Shown here piece after piece: positions 34,652-47,395 of a stretch of 64,000 bases of DNA; the first letter of the stretch is position 1, and every line of letters starts with the position of its first letter. This DNA comes from Toxorhynchites rutilus septentrionalis. Its lineage: Eukaryota; Arthropoda; Insecta; Diptera; Culicidae. The stretch covers positions 72,148,042 through 72,212,041 of the forward strand of contig NC_073746.1 in NCBI RefSeq assembly GCF_029784135.1, read 5' to 3'. Under the pieces are notes generated by a model. The model did no database searches and was not told where the DNA came from. It saw only the letters and a program-made list of their open reading frames with translations. The translations under genes and the position numbers were made by a program.

Positions 34652-34827
34652 TTTGTCTTTTTGTATTAAAATACGTATTTGTCCAATTACAAACACAACT
34701 CGAGAAAAGCTTGTACTACGTCTCGAAGGTAATATTTATAGTTACAATTTGGTAAGCAAACGGAATTTTATTTGCTTTTATTTCAAGAGTTATTGGACGA
34801 CAACACTGAGGAGCGTACCTTTGCCCC
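34636..34827. mobile_element. Small MITE, about 190 bp
   Basis: Begins GGGGCAAAGGTGCGCA and ends GCGTACCTTTGCCCC (one mismatch). Non-coding. The target duplication is unclear (TA lies near both ends). Confidence 0.55.
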
Positions 34828-35099
34828 GCATTACTATATAGATTTAGCTCATAGCACATAATACTGAATTGTTGATTTTCGAACGATGTATGAAGCTGTA
34901 TGGAACTAGGTCTGTTATGCGGACAAACATGTTGAGCATACGTATTACATTGTGTAGAATGCGAAACAGCGAAAAAGTCGATTTTGTTCATTTTGTCGTT
35001 TACGTTCCCTATACAAACACAAACATAGACAGTTTAGTCGTTCATTGAAAAAAATCAAAATTATTGGATGGTATAAAATAGATGAATAGAAATATGAAC

Positions 35100-35592
35100 A
35101 GGAATAGTAAATAGGAAGCGGGAAGTAGGAAATAGGAAGTAGGAAATAGGAAATAGGAAATAGGAAATAGGACATAGGAAATAGGAAATAGGAAATAGGA
35201 AATAGGAAATAGGAAATAAGAAATAGGAAATAGGAAATAGGAAATAGGAAATAGGAAATAGGAAATAGGAAATAGGAAATAGGAAATAGGAAATAGGAAA
35301 TAGTAAATAGGAAATAGGAAATAGGAAATAGGAAATAGGAAATGGGAAAGAGTAAATAGGAAATAGGAAATAGGAAATAGGAAATAGGAAATAGGAAATA
35401 GGAAATAGGAAATAGGAAATAGGAAATAGGAAATAGGAAATAGGAAATAGGAAATAGTAAATAGGAAATAGAAAATAGGAAATAGGAAATAGGAAATAGG
35501 AAATAGGAAATAGAAAATAGGAAATAGGAAATAGGAAATAGGAAATAGGAAATAGGAAATAGGAAATAGGAAATAGGAAATAGGAAATAGAA
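35100..35592. repeat. (GGAAATA)n 7-bp satellite, about 70 units
   Basis: Near-perfect heptamer array. On the minus strand it gives a spurious open frame of repeated SYFLFPI. Confidence 0.95.
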
Positions 35593-35994
35593 AGTGATTT
35601 AATCCGCCAGCGTTTACAAAGCGGAAACGTCAGTAAAGTTACATAAGAAAACATCATAATATGATGTTGAGTATTTCTCTTTATTTCCGGGTGCCACACA
35701 TGACATGCGCTATCGACAAATATTTTTGAAGTTGAAGTTGAAGTTGAAGTTGTTTTTCTGGATTTACACCTTTCAGAAACACCAATCATGAAACACATTT
35801 TCAGATTAGCTTGTGGAGACGTTATTGGCTCCAAAAATACAGGACAAAACGTAAGCACTTATTTCAGGTACTGGTCATGAGAGCGATGAGACAATGTGTT
35901 TATAAAAGACGTCTCGAAGACATTATCCACATGAAGCGTGCAATGCTGTCTTAAGAAGCGAACAAAAATATACACTTTGCGAACCGGAATCGTA
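35593..35994. other. Unassigned, with short (GAAGTT)n
   Basis: Four to five GAAGTT units at about 35727-35752. Nothing else recognised. Confidence 0.5.
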
Positions 35995-36240
35995 TGCTTT
36001 TGACATAGAACTACGAGTTTCATTAAGGGTGTCAAATCATAAAACAGGTCACGTTTTTATGAAATAATAACTATTAATAACTATTTTTAATACCTATTTT
36101 TGCCGCGAACGGATTTTGACAATTTACATACAAAAACGAATCGGAAATTCCCTAAGATTTGTTTTTTATGCTGTATATTACTTTGTGTGTAAACTGTTTA
36201 AAATGATGAAAACTAGAAGCATGTCCATTTTCCCGTACAT
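35995..36240 (+). repeat. GACGTAGGACTAC-family left end, copy D
   Basis: TTGACATAGAACTACGAGTTTCATT-type start, followed by 'GCGAACGGATTTTGACAATT'. Matches 5255-5430 (direct) and 30390-30615 (inverted). Confidence 0.6.
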
Positions 36241-36399
36241 TTGTGAGCTTCCCAACCCGTGCCGTCAATAACGAGCAACTTATCGGCGAGCAGCAAAGAG
36301 AAATGATTTAAAATCTCAGTTAACAAAGAAAAGAAGAAGATTAAGAACGAAGGGGAATGTTTGCCTAGAGCATAAATATTGGATTTCGCTGAGGTAAAC

Positions 36400-37480
36400 T
36401 CTCAGTATCGTTCTAGATACGAAGCAATGAACATCGCTTGTTCTTTCTTGTTTTGCACTGATGCCATTCCATTAAGGTTCTGAACTACAGAATTGTGTGG
36501 AGAATCATCAAACTAGGCTATCATCGGCTCACCAAGAAAATAATTGTTCAGGAATTTTGTTTGTGATTTGGTTTCGAATGACAGTAGCAAAACTATCTCC
36601 ACCAAGGATGACAGCTAAGCTAATCGAGACCGGAAATAATAATAGAAAGGGCTTCCGCTAAGAAGAGCGCAAAGTGGAGATAAGTGTATGTGGCTTTGTG
36701 TGCGTACGTGCGTGCTTCATAATCCATACGTAAAAATGGTGCATCTTCACTACGCCGAAATCCCATTTGTATCTGCTCCCGTGTGCATTGGCCCTGTTGC
36801 AATGTAACAAGCGCTTAATTTTGTTTATGCTCTGATGGACGATTGTTCGGTGGTGCAAATTATGCAGCCGTGATGATAAATATAAACAATAGCGGAGGTA
36901 GCGGGAGGGAAAATTTGCGCTAGGGTATGAGTAATGAATCTCTGCTGAGGCAAATATTCTGTCTTTTTCATTACTCCAAGTAGTTAACATCGCTTGTTTT
37001 CCGTCGTCATAAGGGCTCCATTGGTGCCTTTGACATTGCATTAATGCATTGAACTGATGCTATGGCGAAGCAGCCGTTAAGGTTGTGCGCCAAATAATTA
37101 TCAGGAGAAAACCAAGCCATATCATCGTGAATGCTGCGCTGGAATGTTATGTGTTATTTGGGTTCACGTACCAATCGCAAAACTGCCTTCAACTAGGATT
37201 GCATTTGCGCTGATCTTGATCATAATGAAGCAATGTTACTCTTTCCGAGGTTATTGAGATTAACAGAAAGAGTTTATTTCGTTTATTTAGTCACCAAGAA
37301 AGTAAATATCATTCTCTATTTTGTATGTGATTTAGTTTCGCTTGCCAATAGCAAAACTTTCACCACTAAGGATGACAGTTGCGCTTATCTCGAGCATGAA
37401 CAAGAAATACAATTTTTTTCGAGTAATATTCACAGAAGCGTTTTTTTATTTGAGAATAGCGCAAAATGTTGAGAAGTGTT
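36400..37480. repeat. Diverged tandem repeats, about 0.4-0.6 kb units
   Basis: Three degenerate copies share 'GAAGCAATGAACATCGCTTG'/'TTAACATCGCTTGTTTTCC', 'AGCAAAACTATCTCCACCAA'-like and 'AGGATGACAGCT' segments (about 36420-36650, 36985-37240, 37290-37420). Non-coding. Confidence 0.5.
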
Positions 37481-38744
37481 TATATTCCTAGTCGCTTCGA
37501 GCCACCAAAGTATGGCTCTGTATGCATGCTATGTTGAACGCTTGTTTGGTACTGGTTGGTTTACGTTGTACGAACGATGTCTGTCATTGTTGTTGTTTCC
37601 ATGCGGTGCCAAAGATAGATTGATGTAGTGATGAGATGTGCAATAATGGTGCTAGTGCAACAAGTATATAATCGACTGTAGCCTGTCAATTGCGAAAGAG
37701 GCCACCGGAATAGCTGAATAGCGGAATAGGTAAATTTTCAGTGCATTGACATGAAACAAGTTGCGACATAAATTACAATCAGCTAGTATATTGTTATTTG
37801 GCGCATGAATCATCAATCAATTATCGTCAACTGATTCAACAATAAAGAAAACCATTTCAAGGCGACCAATTCTACCATTCTACTAATCATTTATTTTTAA
37901 AATTTCGCAGCACAATATATAATATCCAAAGCGACTTGAAAAAAATAACAGTGCAGTTCTACGTCAACAATGCGGTCGTGTCTTGGACACAATATCCTAT
38001 AATTTTTTTAATTGAAGAAAAAGTGGTTCATATACCGTGGTATATGTTTACCACCGATCTAATTTATGAGAGTGTGTACACCAGGTGCGCGAGTTGAAAT
38101 TATCCGTTTCTTTCAATGAAGAAAACATGATTTACAGAAGAACATCAACACTTTTGTGTGTGAATTAATCCCCGAATTAATACACATTTCGCCCATCTCT
38201 CAGAAAATTGTGGATTGTTTTTGTTCATTTCAGCAAAAACCATGGATGGATAGACCGGCTTCCCGAAAAATGCAATGATATTCTCTGCGCTTAGGGTTCC
38301 CGAAATAATTTAATTTTTCGTTGCCAGTAACGATCCTATGCAAATTCGATTTCCTTGGATGCCTTTGAAAAAGCATTTCACAGAATGATTTGCGATGCTC
38401 CATTTACATTTCGCTCAACTTGTGTTGCGTCCATTTTCCGTGCTTCTGAACTCTTCTCATGGTTTTCAAATGACAGCCAATTTCTTTTCAGGACACCATT
38501 TTCTGTAAATGTTTTGTCCATTTGTAAAAAAATTTTTTTTTTGACGATGGACTAAGTCTATCCTACCAATATAGGGAGCCATTTCAATGTTTCAGGTGCA
38601 AAAACTAAAAGATTACGAACATTAACACTTAATCGATTGCCAATAATTCAACTGCATGCACATGAACGATCGACCGCTCAGTCACATATCGTGCTCAGCC
38701 GGCTTTATAAATAAAAAATAAAATTGTCTGCTATATATTGCCGT
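37481..38744. other. Unassigned, with a family right end near 37955
   Basis: 'GCAGTTCTACGTCAACAATG' at 37954-37973 is a right-end variant of the GACGTAGGACTAC family, closing copy D. The remainder has no recognisable feature. Confidence 0.4.
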
Positions 38745-38749
38745 TGGAA

Positions 38750-39010
38750 TACATCTAACAGGAAGATATGGGGCTAAAATGAAAATCTAAACACTGAAAA
38801 TGTAGGAAATGATGAAAGATTTGGATTACTTATAACTTGGCCATTTCATAAAAGATCGCAAAGATTATTACATCAATTGATTAGAAACATTTCTACGCAT
38901 CTATCAAAATACTTTTTTTTAAATTAACAATTGAATAATTGTAAAATATGGCGAATCACATATTAGTATCAAAAATTCTACGTTCGTGTTGGCTCAATTT
39001 GTGCTTCTCC
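38750..39010 (+). repeat. GACGTAGGACTAC-family interior, copy E
   Basis: 'GGAAGATATGGGGCTAAAAT' through 'CTAAACACTGAAAATGTAGG' and 'CATCAATTGATTAGAAACAT' match 10810-10940 with substitutions. The terminal GACGTAGG motif itself is eroded. Confidence 0.6.
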
Positions 39011-39880
39011 AATTGTTAAGACTAAAAAAACAACTAAAATAATGGCGGAATACAATATTACTGCGAGAACAAACATAGCTATCCAGCAATATATCGCATC
39101 GCAAGCCCCACTCCTCTGTGTTTCTACAGCCAGTTAACACGCGTATATTTCACTTTTCTGTTTCGAACCGATAACTTTCTGTTAGGTGATTATCAAACCA
39201 AAGCTTGCCGTCAGCGAGCGTTAAGCGTCGAGAGGTAAGCGGCATGCTTCAGTTTTCTGCACAAACTGAAATTTTTAATTCACGCAAGCGGAAATAGTTC
39301 TATATCCGCTTTTTTGCACTCCGTAATGTGATTTTCTAACACGAACTACAAATCCGACTACGAACAAAACACTTTGACCCGGTCATTCAAGACTGCATTG
39401 GAAGATATGCCATCATATCTTCTGCTCACTGAATTTCTACGCATACCGTTTAATGGTTAGGCAAAATGCTGATAACCATTTGCTGCGATAACGTCAATTG
39501 ATTCAACAAAATGCGTTGGATGTGCATGTCGAAACGGAGTGTTTGAAGTTCATCAAATCAAGCAAACTCGCGGTTCGAGAAGTACTTACACATGAGAGAT
39601 ACAATAATTCCAGAGGGGAAAGTAAAATACAATGATCGTTTGATAATTCTTCCGTTCACATATTTTGGTATCATACCAAACTAGGCATCATACCAAACGC
39701 AAAATGACAGTCATTAAATTGACTTGTATTCTTCGTGTATAATCTAACAAAATGCAATGAATTGACATTACATGGCATTTGTTCAAACTCTTTACTTGCA
39801 AAGCAAATATGTTGAATTCAATTGATTCGGAAATTGTTTCATTCAATCAATAATTTATTCAATACAAACAAATGAATACT
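39011..39880. other. Repeat interior, unassigned
   Basis: 39560-39670 resembles the inverse of 29740-29860 in copy C. Otherwise nothing recognised. Confidence 0.4.
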
Positions 39881-39884
39881 AAGC

Positions 39885-40135
39885 CAACGGTAGTCCTGCG
39901 TCAACCTTGCGGTTATATCATAGATATTTTGGATTTTCTGTTACCATTCAGCGAAAGGTGCTGTATGAAATAGTTTGTGAATTATTTCATTGAGAATGAT
40001 GTTTTTGGGAGCATTGGAGATGTAATTTTGCTGTGAGATACAGAAGAACAAAATTGACATTCGATAAGTTATTTAAGTTGACAGCCCTTGGTGTAGTCCT
40101 ACGCCTCCCGGTTATTTTCCCGACATTACCTCCAA
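39885..40135 (-). repeat. Two GACGTAGGACTAC-family right ends
   Basis: GGTAGTCCTGCGTCAACCTT at 39889 matches the right end at 8633. TGTAGTCCTACGCCTCCCGG at 40091 matches the one at 13926. Two right ends only 200 bp apart indicate nested or adjacent insertions. Confidence 0.55.
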
Positions 40136-40327
40136 GATTTTTTTGCTGTATCACTTCAGCCTTTTGGCACTCGGACCAATGCCTTTATTCCGTTGGAAGA
40201 ATGTCGAGAGTGAGAATAGAAATTGTGATCTTCAGCGTGATAAGCTCTTAACCCTTAACTTTTTGTGGAAACTAACATCAGAAAATTCCAATAAAAACAT
40301 CATTTTTACCATCAAGTGTTTAGCGCT

Positions 40328-40500
40328 ACAAGGGCAGGTGGCAACTATATTGCTACCATCATTTTACGCTAGCCGGGCAGGTGGCATCTATATTGTGACC
40401 AACAGTTCACGTTAGCCCTTTTACGGGTAGGTAGCAGCAATATCACCACCAATATTTTGCGCTAGACGAGCAGTGGCAACTATATTGCCACCAATTTTGT
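40328..40500. repeat. Minisatellite, about 4 units of 43-50 bp
   Basis: Each unit contains a variant of GGCAGGTGGCAACTATATTG followed by ACCA and TTTTACGCTAG. Units vary in length. Confidence 0.75.
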
Positions 40501-40739
40501 CAATGTTCCTAATTGTTTCATATGATGAAAAACAAAATGTTTTGTGTATTTTAGCATGTAAACATGTCGTTGTATTGTAGTTTGCGTTGATAACATGCCT
40601 AGTTCTCACGGCCCGTTAAAGGGTTGAAGGTGTTCCAAAAGCTAATATATAATTTATTTTATCCATTTTTGAACATGAGTTGTACTTTCGCGTATATTTG
40701 TTTCCTTCTAATTATTTAACACGTTGAGCCCCTCACTGT

Positions 40740-41095
40740 TTTTTGTCCCTAGAGTCCAACGCGGGGCTCAACGTGTTAAGAGAGGGAAAGAGAAAGAGAG
40801 GAAGAAATAGAGAGAGAAATAAAAAAAGAAAGAGACAGAGGGAGGGAAAGAAATACAGAGAGAAAAAAAGGGAGAAAGAGATAGAGAGAGAGAGGGAGAG
40901 AAAGAAATAGAGAGACAACAAAAATTGAGAGGAAAAGAAAGCTTGAGCTTGAGCTTGGGTAGACTGTACAATTCGTAGTTGCTCTCCGTGATTGACCTGA
41001 ACCAACCAAATTGCACAAAGAACACACAGAATGACGCTTGGGACTAGCAAATCATTCTCGTTGTGCAATTTTCGGTGATTCGAGCTTTAAATTGT
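40740..41095. repeat. GA-rich tract plus dispersed repeat
   Basis: An irregular GAGA/GAAA tract (40778-40925) is followed by a unique-looking 130-bp sequence starting GCTTGAGCTTGGGTAGACTG. The same arrangement recurs at 43185-43370. Confidence 0.75.
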
Positions 41096-43180
41096 CAATA
41101 ACGACACCGGCCACGTCCTTACAGTCACCAGGGGAAGGGAAGGAATGTTAGTATGATAACCGCCGCCCGAATGCCAGAAGGGTCGCCTCTATAGCGTGGT
41201 TCCCTAGCGATTATCATGGAAGGGATAGTTGTTAGTGGGAGGAGGTAAGAATCAGGATTCACTGTGGTAAGTGATGTGATTATGTAAACGCGAATTATCA
41301 GCCACTCGACGAAATGAAATTCTGAAAATACTATTTGTCACAACACGCGGTAAAGATTATCTTTAGGTATCCTGATAAGGAAAGCCTGTGTTGTTAATAT
41401 TTATCGCACGTACTTTGAGAATTTTAGACAATTTGAAAAAAAAATCTATGATCATTCTATGAGTTTCTACGAGTTTCTACGAGTGAATATCGCACAATTA
41501 TATCCACATATACCATAAATAGCTACAGGTAAACACACAAATCGATGACCGTCCGAAAGGAAATATGAGATTTGGGAACACAATATAAAAAAACAGAATT
41601 AGGAAACTGAAGTCTGAATAAGGATCTAGAATCATTGACAGAACTCCAAAAGAATATGAATCGAATATCTCACAAACTTTCATAAAAGTCGTTATGGGAT
41701 GGAACTCAATTGAAAAACATTTTACCTGCAAACAAATCTAAAGTAAATAATGATATTTATATCCGACGATGAGCCTTTTCGAAGATAAAGGCAAATTAAA
41801 AATACTAACTCACCAAAAAGACTGGCAACCATGAACATCGCTAAATGGAGCTCATGCCTGTATTTGTGAAATTTAGCTTAAATCACTCGTCTCGCGCGAC
41901 ACATGGGCCACATTAGCCGCTCAGAGAAACGCATAACACATACAGAACAGAGCATGATCAGATAATTCTAAAGGTACGACCGAAACAAAAGAGCACGAGT
42001 CTTCCACACACTGAAAAATTACTTGATGGCCTATAGACTCACTATGGAACTCACTTTCGCGAATTACACAGCAGATCATTCAATCCCGAACTCCCATACC
42101 GGCGAATGATACAATACTGAAACTAAGCTAGTTCACCTGAACTAAAAGGACTATCTGTGGGTTAATGTATTCATTTCGTTAATAACAGGAGTTTCTAAAA
42201 CCTTTATATACACAAACACACGAAATAAAACGAACGATCTGTCTTTACAGTAAGTTCCCAGAATGAAGCTCGTCACGACACATCGCCTCCTTCCATTCGG
42301 CGGTGGACGCCCGGCAATGTAACACAATGCAGAACATTTTCGAAGTTTCCTCATAAACTACAAAAATGCTCCATACTGCATCACACCATCAAGCAACCAC
42401 CGAAATACAAGAAATGGTACATCGTGACGCATCTCACTTCGAAAACTTACTGTTAATACATTACAAAATAAGTGAAGTCATTTACAGATTTCCTGTTTGT
42501 AAAACGATTAATATTTAAAAAAAAATCATCTGGCATCTCTGAACATCAAACGCACGAACACCTAAACACCTATGGAGGAGAAACCAAATCTTCCGACCTG
42601 AACCAAACACAGGGCGCAGCGATACAACCAGATTACTATTCCATATGAACGCAGCAAGCGCCCTATAGTGTCATATAGTACCACTGCCACTATAGTTTAC
42701 GTGTTTACACACAAACACAACCCACGCCTTTTTCTGTGCGCTGATCATGCCCCCTGCTCAACACTCAAATGCGATATTTTCACTGCAGCAAAAACTTCCT
42801 ATTGAATATGGATCAACACTTAAAACACCTTTTGGAATGAGCGAACCAACTTTATTCCATGTCATCGTCTGCCATTAACCATACACTCGCGATTCAAAAA
42901 CACGTCACAACATGAGAGCCAGACAAACGCCGAAATGAAATTCACAGACAGAAACAAAATACATGTCTTCGCTTCTTTCCAAGATTGATTCAGTAAAATT
43001 AATTTGGATTTTGGATTACAATTGGATTTAATATGGATGCGGGAAACACTGATTTTCACAATTTCAAATCGTTTTCTACACATGAAAATTAACACTTGGT
43101 AATGAAAAATTGAAGAGTAGAAAATAACGAAAGTGAACACGGAGCAACGAAAAACACAACCACACTCGACGCCTGCTCGA
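41096..43180. other. Unassigned
   Basis: 41110-41260 shares a segment with 60140-60200 in inverse orientation ('AAGGGAAGGAATGTTAGT'), so it is an old dispersed repeat. No host exon recognised. Confidence 0.4.
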
Positions 43181-43184
43181 TCAG

Positions 43185-43406
43185 ATCTCTAGAGAGGAAA
43201 AGAAAGTGAGAGAGAGGAAGAAAAAGAAAGAGAGAAAGCTTGAACTTGGGTAGACTGTACACTTTGTAGTTGCTCTCCGGGATTGACCTGAACCAGCAAA
43301 AATACACAAAGAACACAACGAATGACGCTTGAGAGTAGCAAATCATTCTCATTGTGCAAGTTCCGGTTAAGAGAGAGAGAGAAAGAGAGAGAGAGAGATA
43401 GAGAGG

Positions 43407-43442
<36 letters not shown>

Positions 43443-43447
43443 GAAAG

Positions 43448-43478
<31 letters not shown>

Positions 43479-43487
43479 AAGAGAGAG

Positions 43488-43533
<46 letters not shown>

Positions 43534-43735
43534 AAAAGAGAGAGAGAAAGAGAGAGAAAAAGAGAGAGAGAAAGAGAGAGAAAAAGAGAGAGAGATAGAA
43601 AAAAAAGGATGAAAGAGAAAAAGAATGGGAAAGAAAAAGAGAGAAAAACGAAAAATAGAAAGAGAATATACAGAAAATAGAGAATAGAAAATAGAGAATA
43701 GAGAAAAAGAAAGAGAAAGAAGTTTCAAGTTTTCT
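43185..43735. repeat. (GA)n microsatellite and dispersed repeat
   Basis: 43235-43365 is a second copy of the 130-bp repeat at 40942-41075. 43368-43720 is an almost pure purine GA/GAAA tract. The long open frames over it are compositional artefacts. Confidence 0.85.
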
Positions 43736-46130
43736 CACTACAAACCCTATCTAAGCCTATCTATGCTATGAATGTCCGAAATTAATTTCCAACACTGTCT
43801 CCCTAAAAATAGAATACCTTTCCAAACAGTCTGCGGTCAAAACATGTAAGATCCGGCAAATGAAGATATATTTGTTTCCAAATTGCGTTTGAATAGTGAA
43901 TCAAACTGGCCGTCGGGACACGTGTTTACTTTCAAGCAGCTAATAGCTATCTACATGTATACACGTGTTTGCCAATAATCGATCGACAGCAAAATCGAAC
44001 ATATTGTTGTGCATAAACAGACAAAAAACTGTATTCACTAGATAACATGTTTCTCTAGTGCAACAACAGTAGCATTCACAGAGCACACTGCTGCTGTCGA
44101 ACGAAGTAATGGACACCCTTTTTTGTGCCCCATTTGGCGAAAATCGCGTGACCACAAGGTTAACTGTCTCCGAATATAGCTTGGACTGACTCGTTATGCT
44201 CGGCTCTGGATAGTAAAAATTGATTTCTTGTTTGCTTCGTTACTGACCACCACCCAACATAGAGCAAAGTCAGCTGACATCCAGTGAACAGACATGATAT
44301 TAAAATCTATTACAATTATTCACTGATTTTCATTTACAATTCCCCACAATGGTGGATAGCTATCTTTTTCCTGCAGTTAAAATCCACAGTTACCATCGAT
44401 TACCCGTTGAGAAGACAGTTCGACATTCACACTCCCATAAAGCATTGCATCGTGCCATCCAAGGCTGCCCTTGCAGTAGCAGGTTAAATCGAAGACCACA
44501 CCACAAAAGGGTAACGACGTTTCATCGCGCTGAGAGTCGTGCATCACCAATATCTTAATTATGCCCGCCAAGGTGTGCTTCGAGATGCGAATGTAAAATG
44601 AGTGGCACAAACAAGGCGAACGGACATTCTCCAACGCGTACCCGTAATTTTTTTTTTTAAATCCTACCACATAATATATCGTGACCGTTTTTGAACAAGC
44701 GCAACACTTTATGTAGCCACCGAACTGAGGAAGAAGACCTAGTAACTCCCTTTTAAGGTTTTCAGCCTGTCCGAGAGTGTATATATGTTATGTGCCAGCA
44801 AACAGAGCGTACGAAACCGCCAAGAAGCTACGCGGCGTCTCAGTCGATATGTGTCATGTTCTTGCCCAGTTGCTGAGGGCGTAGGAAGCAGTAGACGACA
44901 AGGAAACCCGTCGAGGTCGTTTGGGCCGTCTCGCGGCTCGTAACGTAGCATCAGCATTGCAATCAAGGGTATAATGTTACGTGATTCAAGCATTCTTTAC
45001 ACATAGCTTGACACACGATAACACGATAATCGTACATGAATCACACACGTACAGTTGAGAACAACCGGAGACCGGCGGTGCGGATCGCAAAATCAATTAG
45101 CATCGGAAGAGTGCCGGCGGGTACGCTACAAACAACCATAACTCATTGCTAGATTTATCGCTAGATATTATGCAAAAAATAGAATTTCTGTTTGTTCAGA
45201 TTCGAAGCGGCGATGCAGATTCAAGGGCTGTTCCCGATAACCCATTGTTAAATCGGATGTTCTAACCGCAATCATTTCAGTGCGTTTTTTCATGTACGAA
45301 CAGAAGCTTGATTAAACCTTGAATGCAAATTTAATTAAGAAAGACAAACAGATAACCGAAGAAATTGTTTTTCTGTCATGTGCATCGAACCTCAACCGTA
45401 CAACTGTAAACACTACACTACATTGTTCGATCTTGTGTTCCACATGTGGGAAACATACAAACTGATTTCGTCCGTCCGGAGGCGACTTAATGGATAAATA
45501 TTTATTCGCATGTCTGGTTGTTCACTTTCTAGCATTTCTTTTTTTTTCATTTTGTTGTATATGGCCCATGTGCAATGGGGCTAAGTGAGACAGCATCAAT
45601 TCTAATGTTTATAAACCATTATGAACAACAACGAATTCCTCGGAGAAAATCTATTTTTGTGAATACGTGCGTACCCCATAAAAGCGAAGCTACAATACTT
45701 TTGCTGATTAGAATTGTGGATCTCTCATATTTATGTGACATGGAAAATTAACGATGCACTCTCGTTCAAAATTCCAAACTATGAAGTGAATGATGATTTA
45801 AACCCTTCGAGAGATTCGAAAACTTTGCTAGCTCATAAATATCAAATACAGCTTAAAATCGCGTGTAATGCATTGGAATACAAAATAAGCGGAATACATT
45901 TGACAAATTAAATGTATCGAAAAAATAGACATGAACATTTCAATATAAAGATAAAAACAAAAACGTTTTGAAAAATATATAAAACGATCTTTTTGCTAAA
46001 TTCTATTTCAAATGGCTGAGCAACGTAAAGTAACAATGAGCCGCGTTAAGGAATGAGGATAAGCCTTTGTAAGTATAATACACAAAAGTCTGTAGATCCG
46101 TTAAAGCTAGATACATGAAAGTAAACATAC
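43736..46130. other. Unassigned
   Basis: Several open frames of 60-97 codons, none with recognisable domains. The GC-richer block at 44800-44960 drew attention but no homology could be named. Confidence 0.4.
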
Positions 46131-46132
46131 TA

Positions 46133-46845
46133 GGGACGTTCAAAAAATAAGTTTCGAGCCTCAGAAATCGCGGAAAAATAAAATTAGGACAGAAAACAAG
46201 ATGATTTTCGTAATCTACGTTTTATTTTCTATTTTTCTACATAATCGCCGTAACGTTCGAAGCCTTTTTCATAGCGTGGCACGAGTTTTTCTATTACGAG
46301 CGCGAAGTGCGTAGCATCCAATTTTTTGAAGTACGATGTAACTGCGTCACGAATTTCTTCAGTGTTATCGAATCGTTGACCACCGAACGCCTGTTTTATC
46401 ACCGTACTATTGTGAAGTTTTGGACCGATTAAGAACCGCGATTAAGAACAAAAGGCCAGGTTTATTGACGAAAGGAGTGTTCCTCATTCACGATAATGCG
46501 TGGCCCCATTCTGCTCGCGTAACTCAAGAGCAATTGAAAAAAATTCAAATGGACTGTGTTCGAGCATCCTCCTTACTTCCCGGATCTCGCCCCTAGCGAC
46601 TATCATAAAACAGGCGTTCGGCGGTCAACGATTCAATAACACTGAAGAAATTCGTGACGCAGTTACATCGTACTTCAAAAAGTTGAACGCTACGCACTCG
46701 TGCCACGCTATGAAAAATGCCACGAACGACTATGTAGAAAAATAGACAATTAAACGGAGATTACGTAAATCACCTTGTTTTTTGTCCTAACTTCATTTTT
46801 CCGCGATTTCTGAGGAACTGAAACTTGTTTTTTGAACGACTCTCG
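46133..46845. mobile_element. Foldback element derived from a mariner 3' end
   Basis: 713 bp flanked by TA (46131-46132, 46846-46847). The left arm (46133 to about 46395) is the diverged reverse complement of the right arm (about 46600-46845). Both contain the terminal CGTTCAAAAAA.AAGTTTC motif, the GGAAAAAT..AGTTAGGAC subterminal segment and the end of a mariner transposase gene. The centre (46395-46600) keeps the transposase stretch 'TKGVFLIHDNAWPHSARV' in plus orientation. So the element consists of two opposed 3' ends around a partial catalytic core. Non-coding now. Confidence 0.8.
46395..46745 (+). pseudogene. mariner transposase C-terminal fragment
   Basis: 'LLTKGVFLIHDNAWPHSARV' contains the HDNA.PH block around the second catalytic Asp. 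It is followed in shifted frames by 'SLLPGSR' (from the YSPDLAPSDYHLF region) and 'FNNTEEIRDAVTSYFKKLNA'. At least two frameshifts. Confidence 0.75.
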
Positions 46846-47059
46846 TAATAAGAGTAAAATTTTGTTTTGACGAGGTCAATATGTCTATATCTTGACAGAA
46901 ATATCGCAGGTGTCACTAACAAACGGTAATGATCTGGAATACTATACTCAGAGTATTTCATGGACAAGATATTAGTAATATAGGGATTGAACAAATTCGA
47001 AGGAATGGCCAGGAAACCAGATAAATCAGATAGACTTTCCAGCGACATAATATGAGGCT

Positions 47060-47061
<2 letters not shown>

Positions 47062-47102
<41 letters not shown>

Positions 47103-47395
47103 CTCCCACGAATTTAGGTTATATTCACATCTATATTACATACGAAATCATCACAACAAATAACGAAAAATAATGGTTACAAAATTTATTTCACTAAATC
47201 CTCATATGGGTTTCGAACACCGGACCCTGGAATTCAAGCCCAGCGATCTTACTATCGAGTCTAATTCTCCATCTTGTGTGAACCCTTCTTGCTAGCGAGC
47301 AGCATGTGCACGCTGACGGTATTGCTCTATGCTTCTAAATTGTGTGGCATTTTTTTTGTGTGGCGTTGTTAATTTGTGTGTGGTTTTTATTTTTG
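47062..47395 (-). mobile_element. SINE-like sequence with long poly(A) and B-box-like motif
   Basis: On the minus strand, a segment with GGTGTTCGAAACCC (B-box-like, about 47207-47220) preceded by 'ACTCGATAGTAAGATCGCTG' (A-box-like region) ends in 41 consecutive A (47062-47102 as T). This looks like a tRNA-derived SINE or a SINE-like 3' part. It directly abuts the left arm of the large inverted repeat. Assignment is tentative. Confidence 0.45.

Noticed and set aside
35061..35858. Minus-strand 265-codon ORF of repeated SYFLFPI
   Set aside because: Pure translation of a 7-bp satellite; 7 is not a multiple of 3, so all frames stay open only because no unit phase gives a stop.
40733..41068. Ser/Leu/Phe-rich ORFs
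   Set aside because: Same GA-tract artefact.
43189..43738. Long Ser/Leu/Phe or Arg/Glu-rich ORFs
   Set aside because: Compositional artefacts of a GA-rich microsatellite on both strands.
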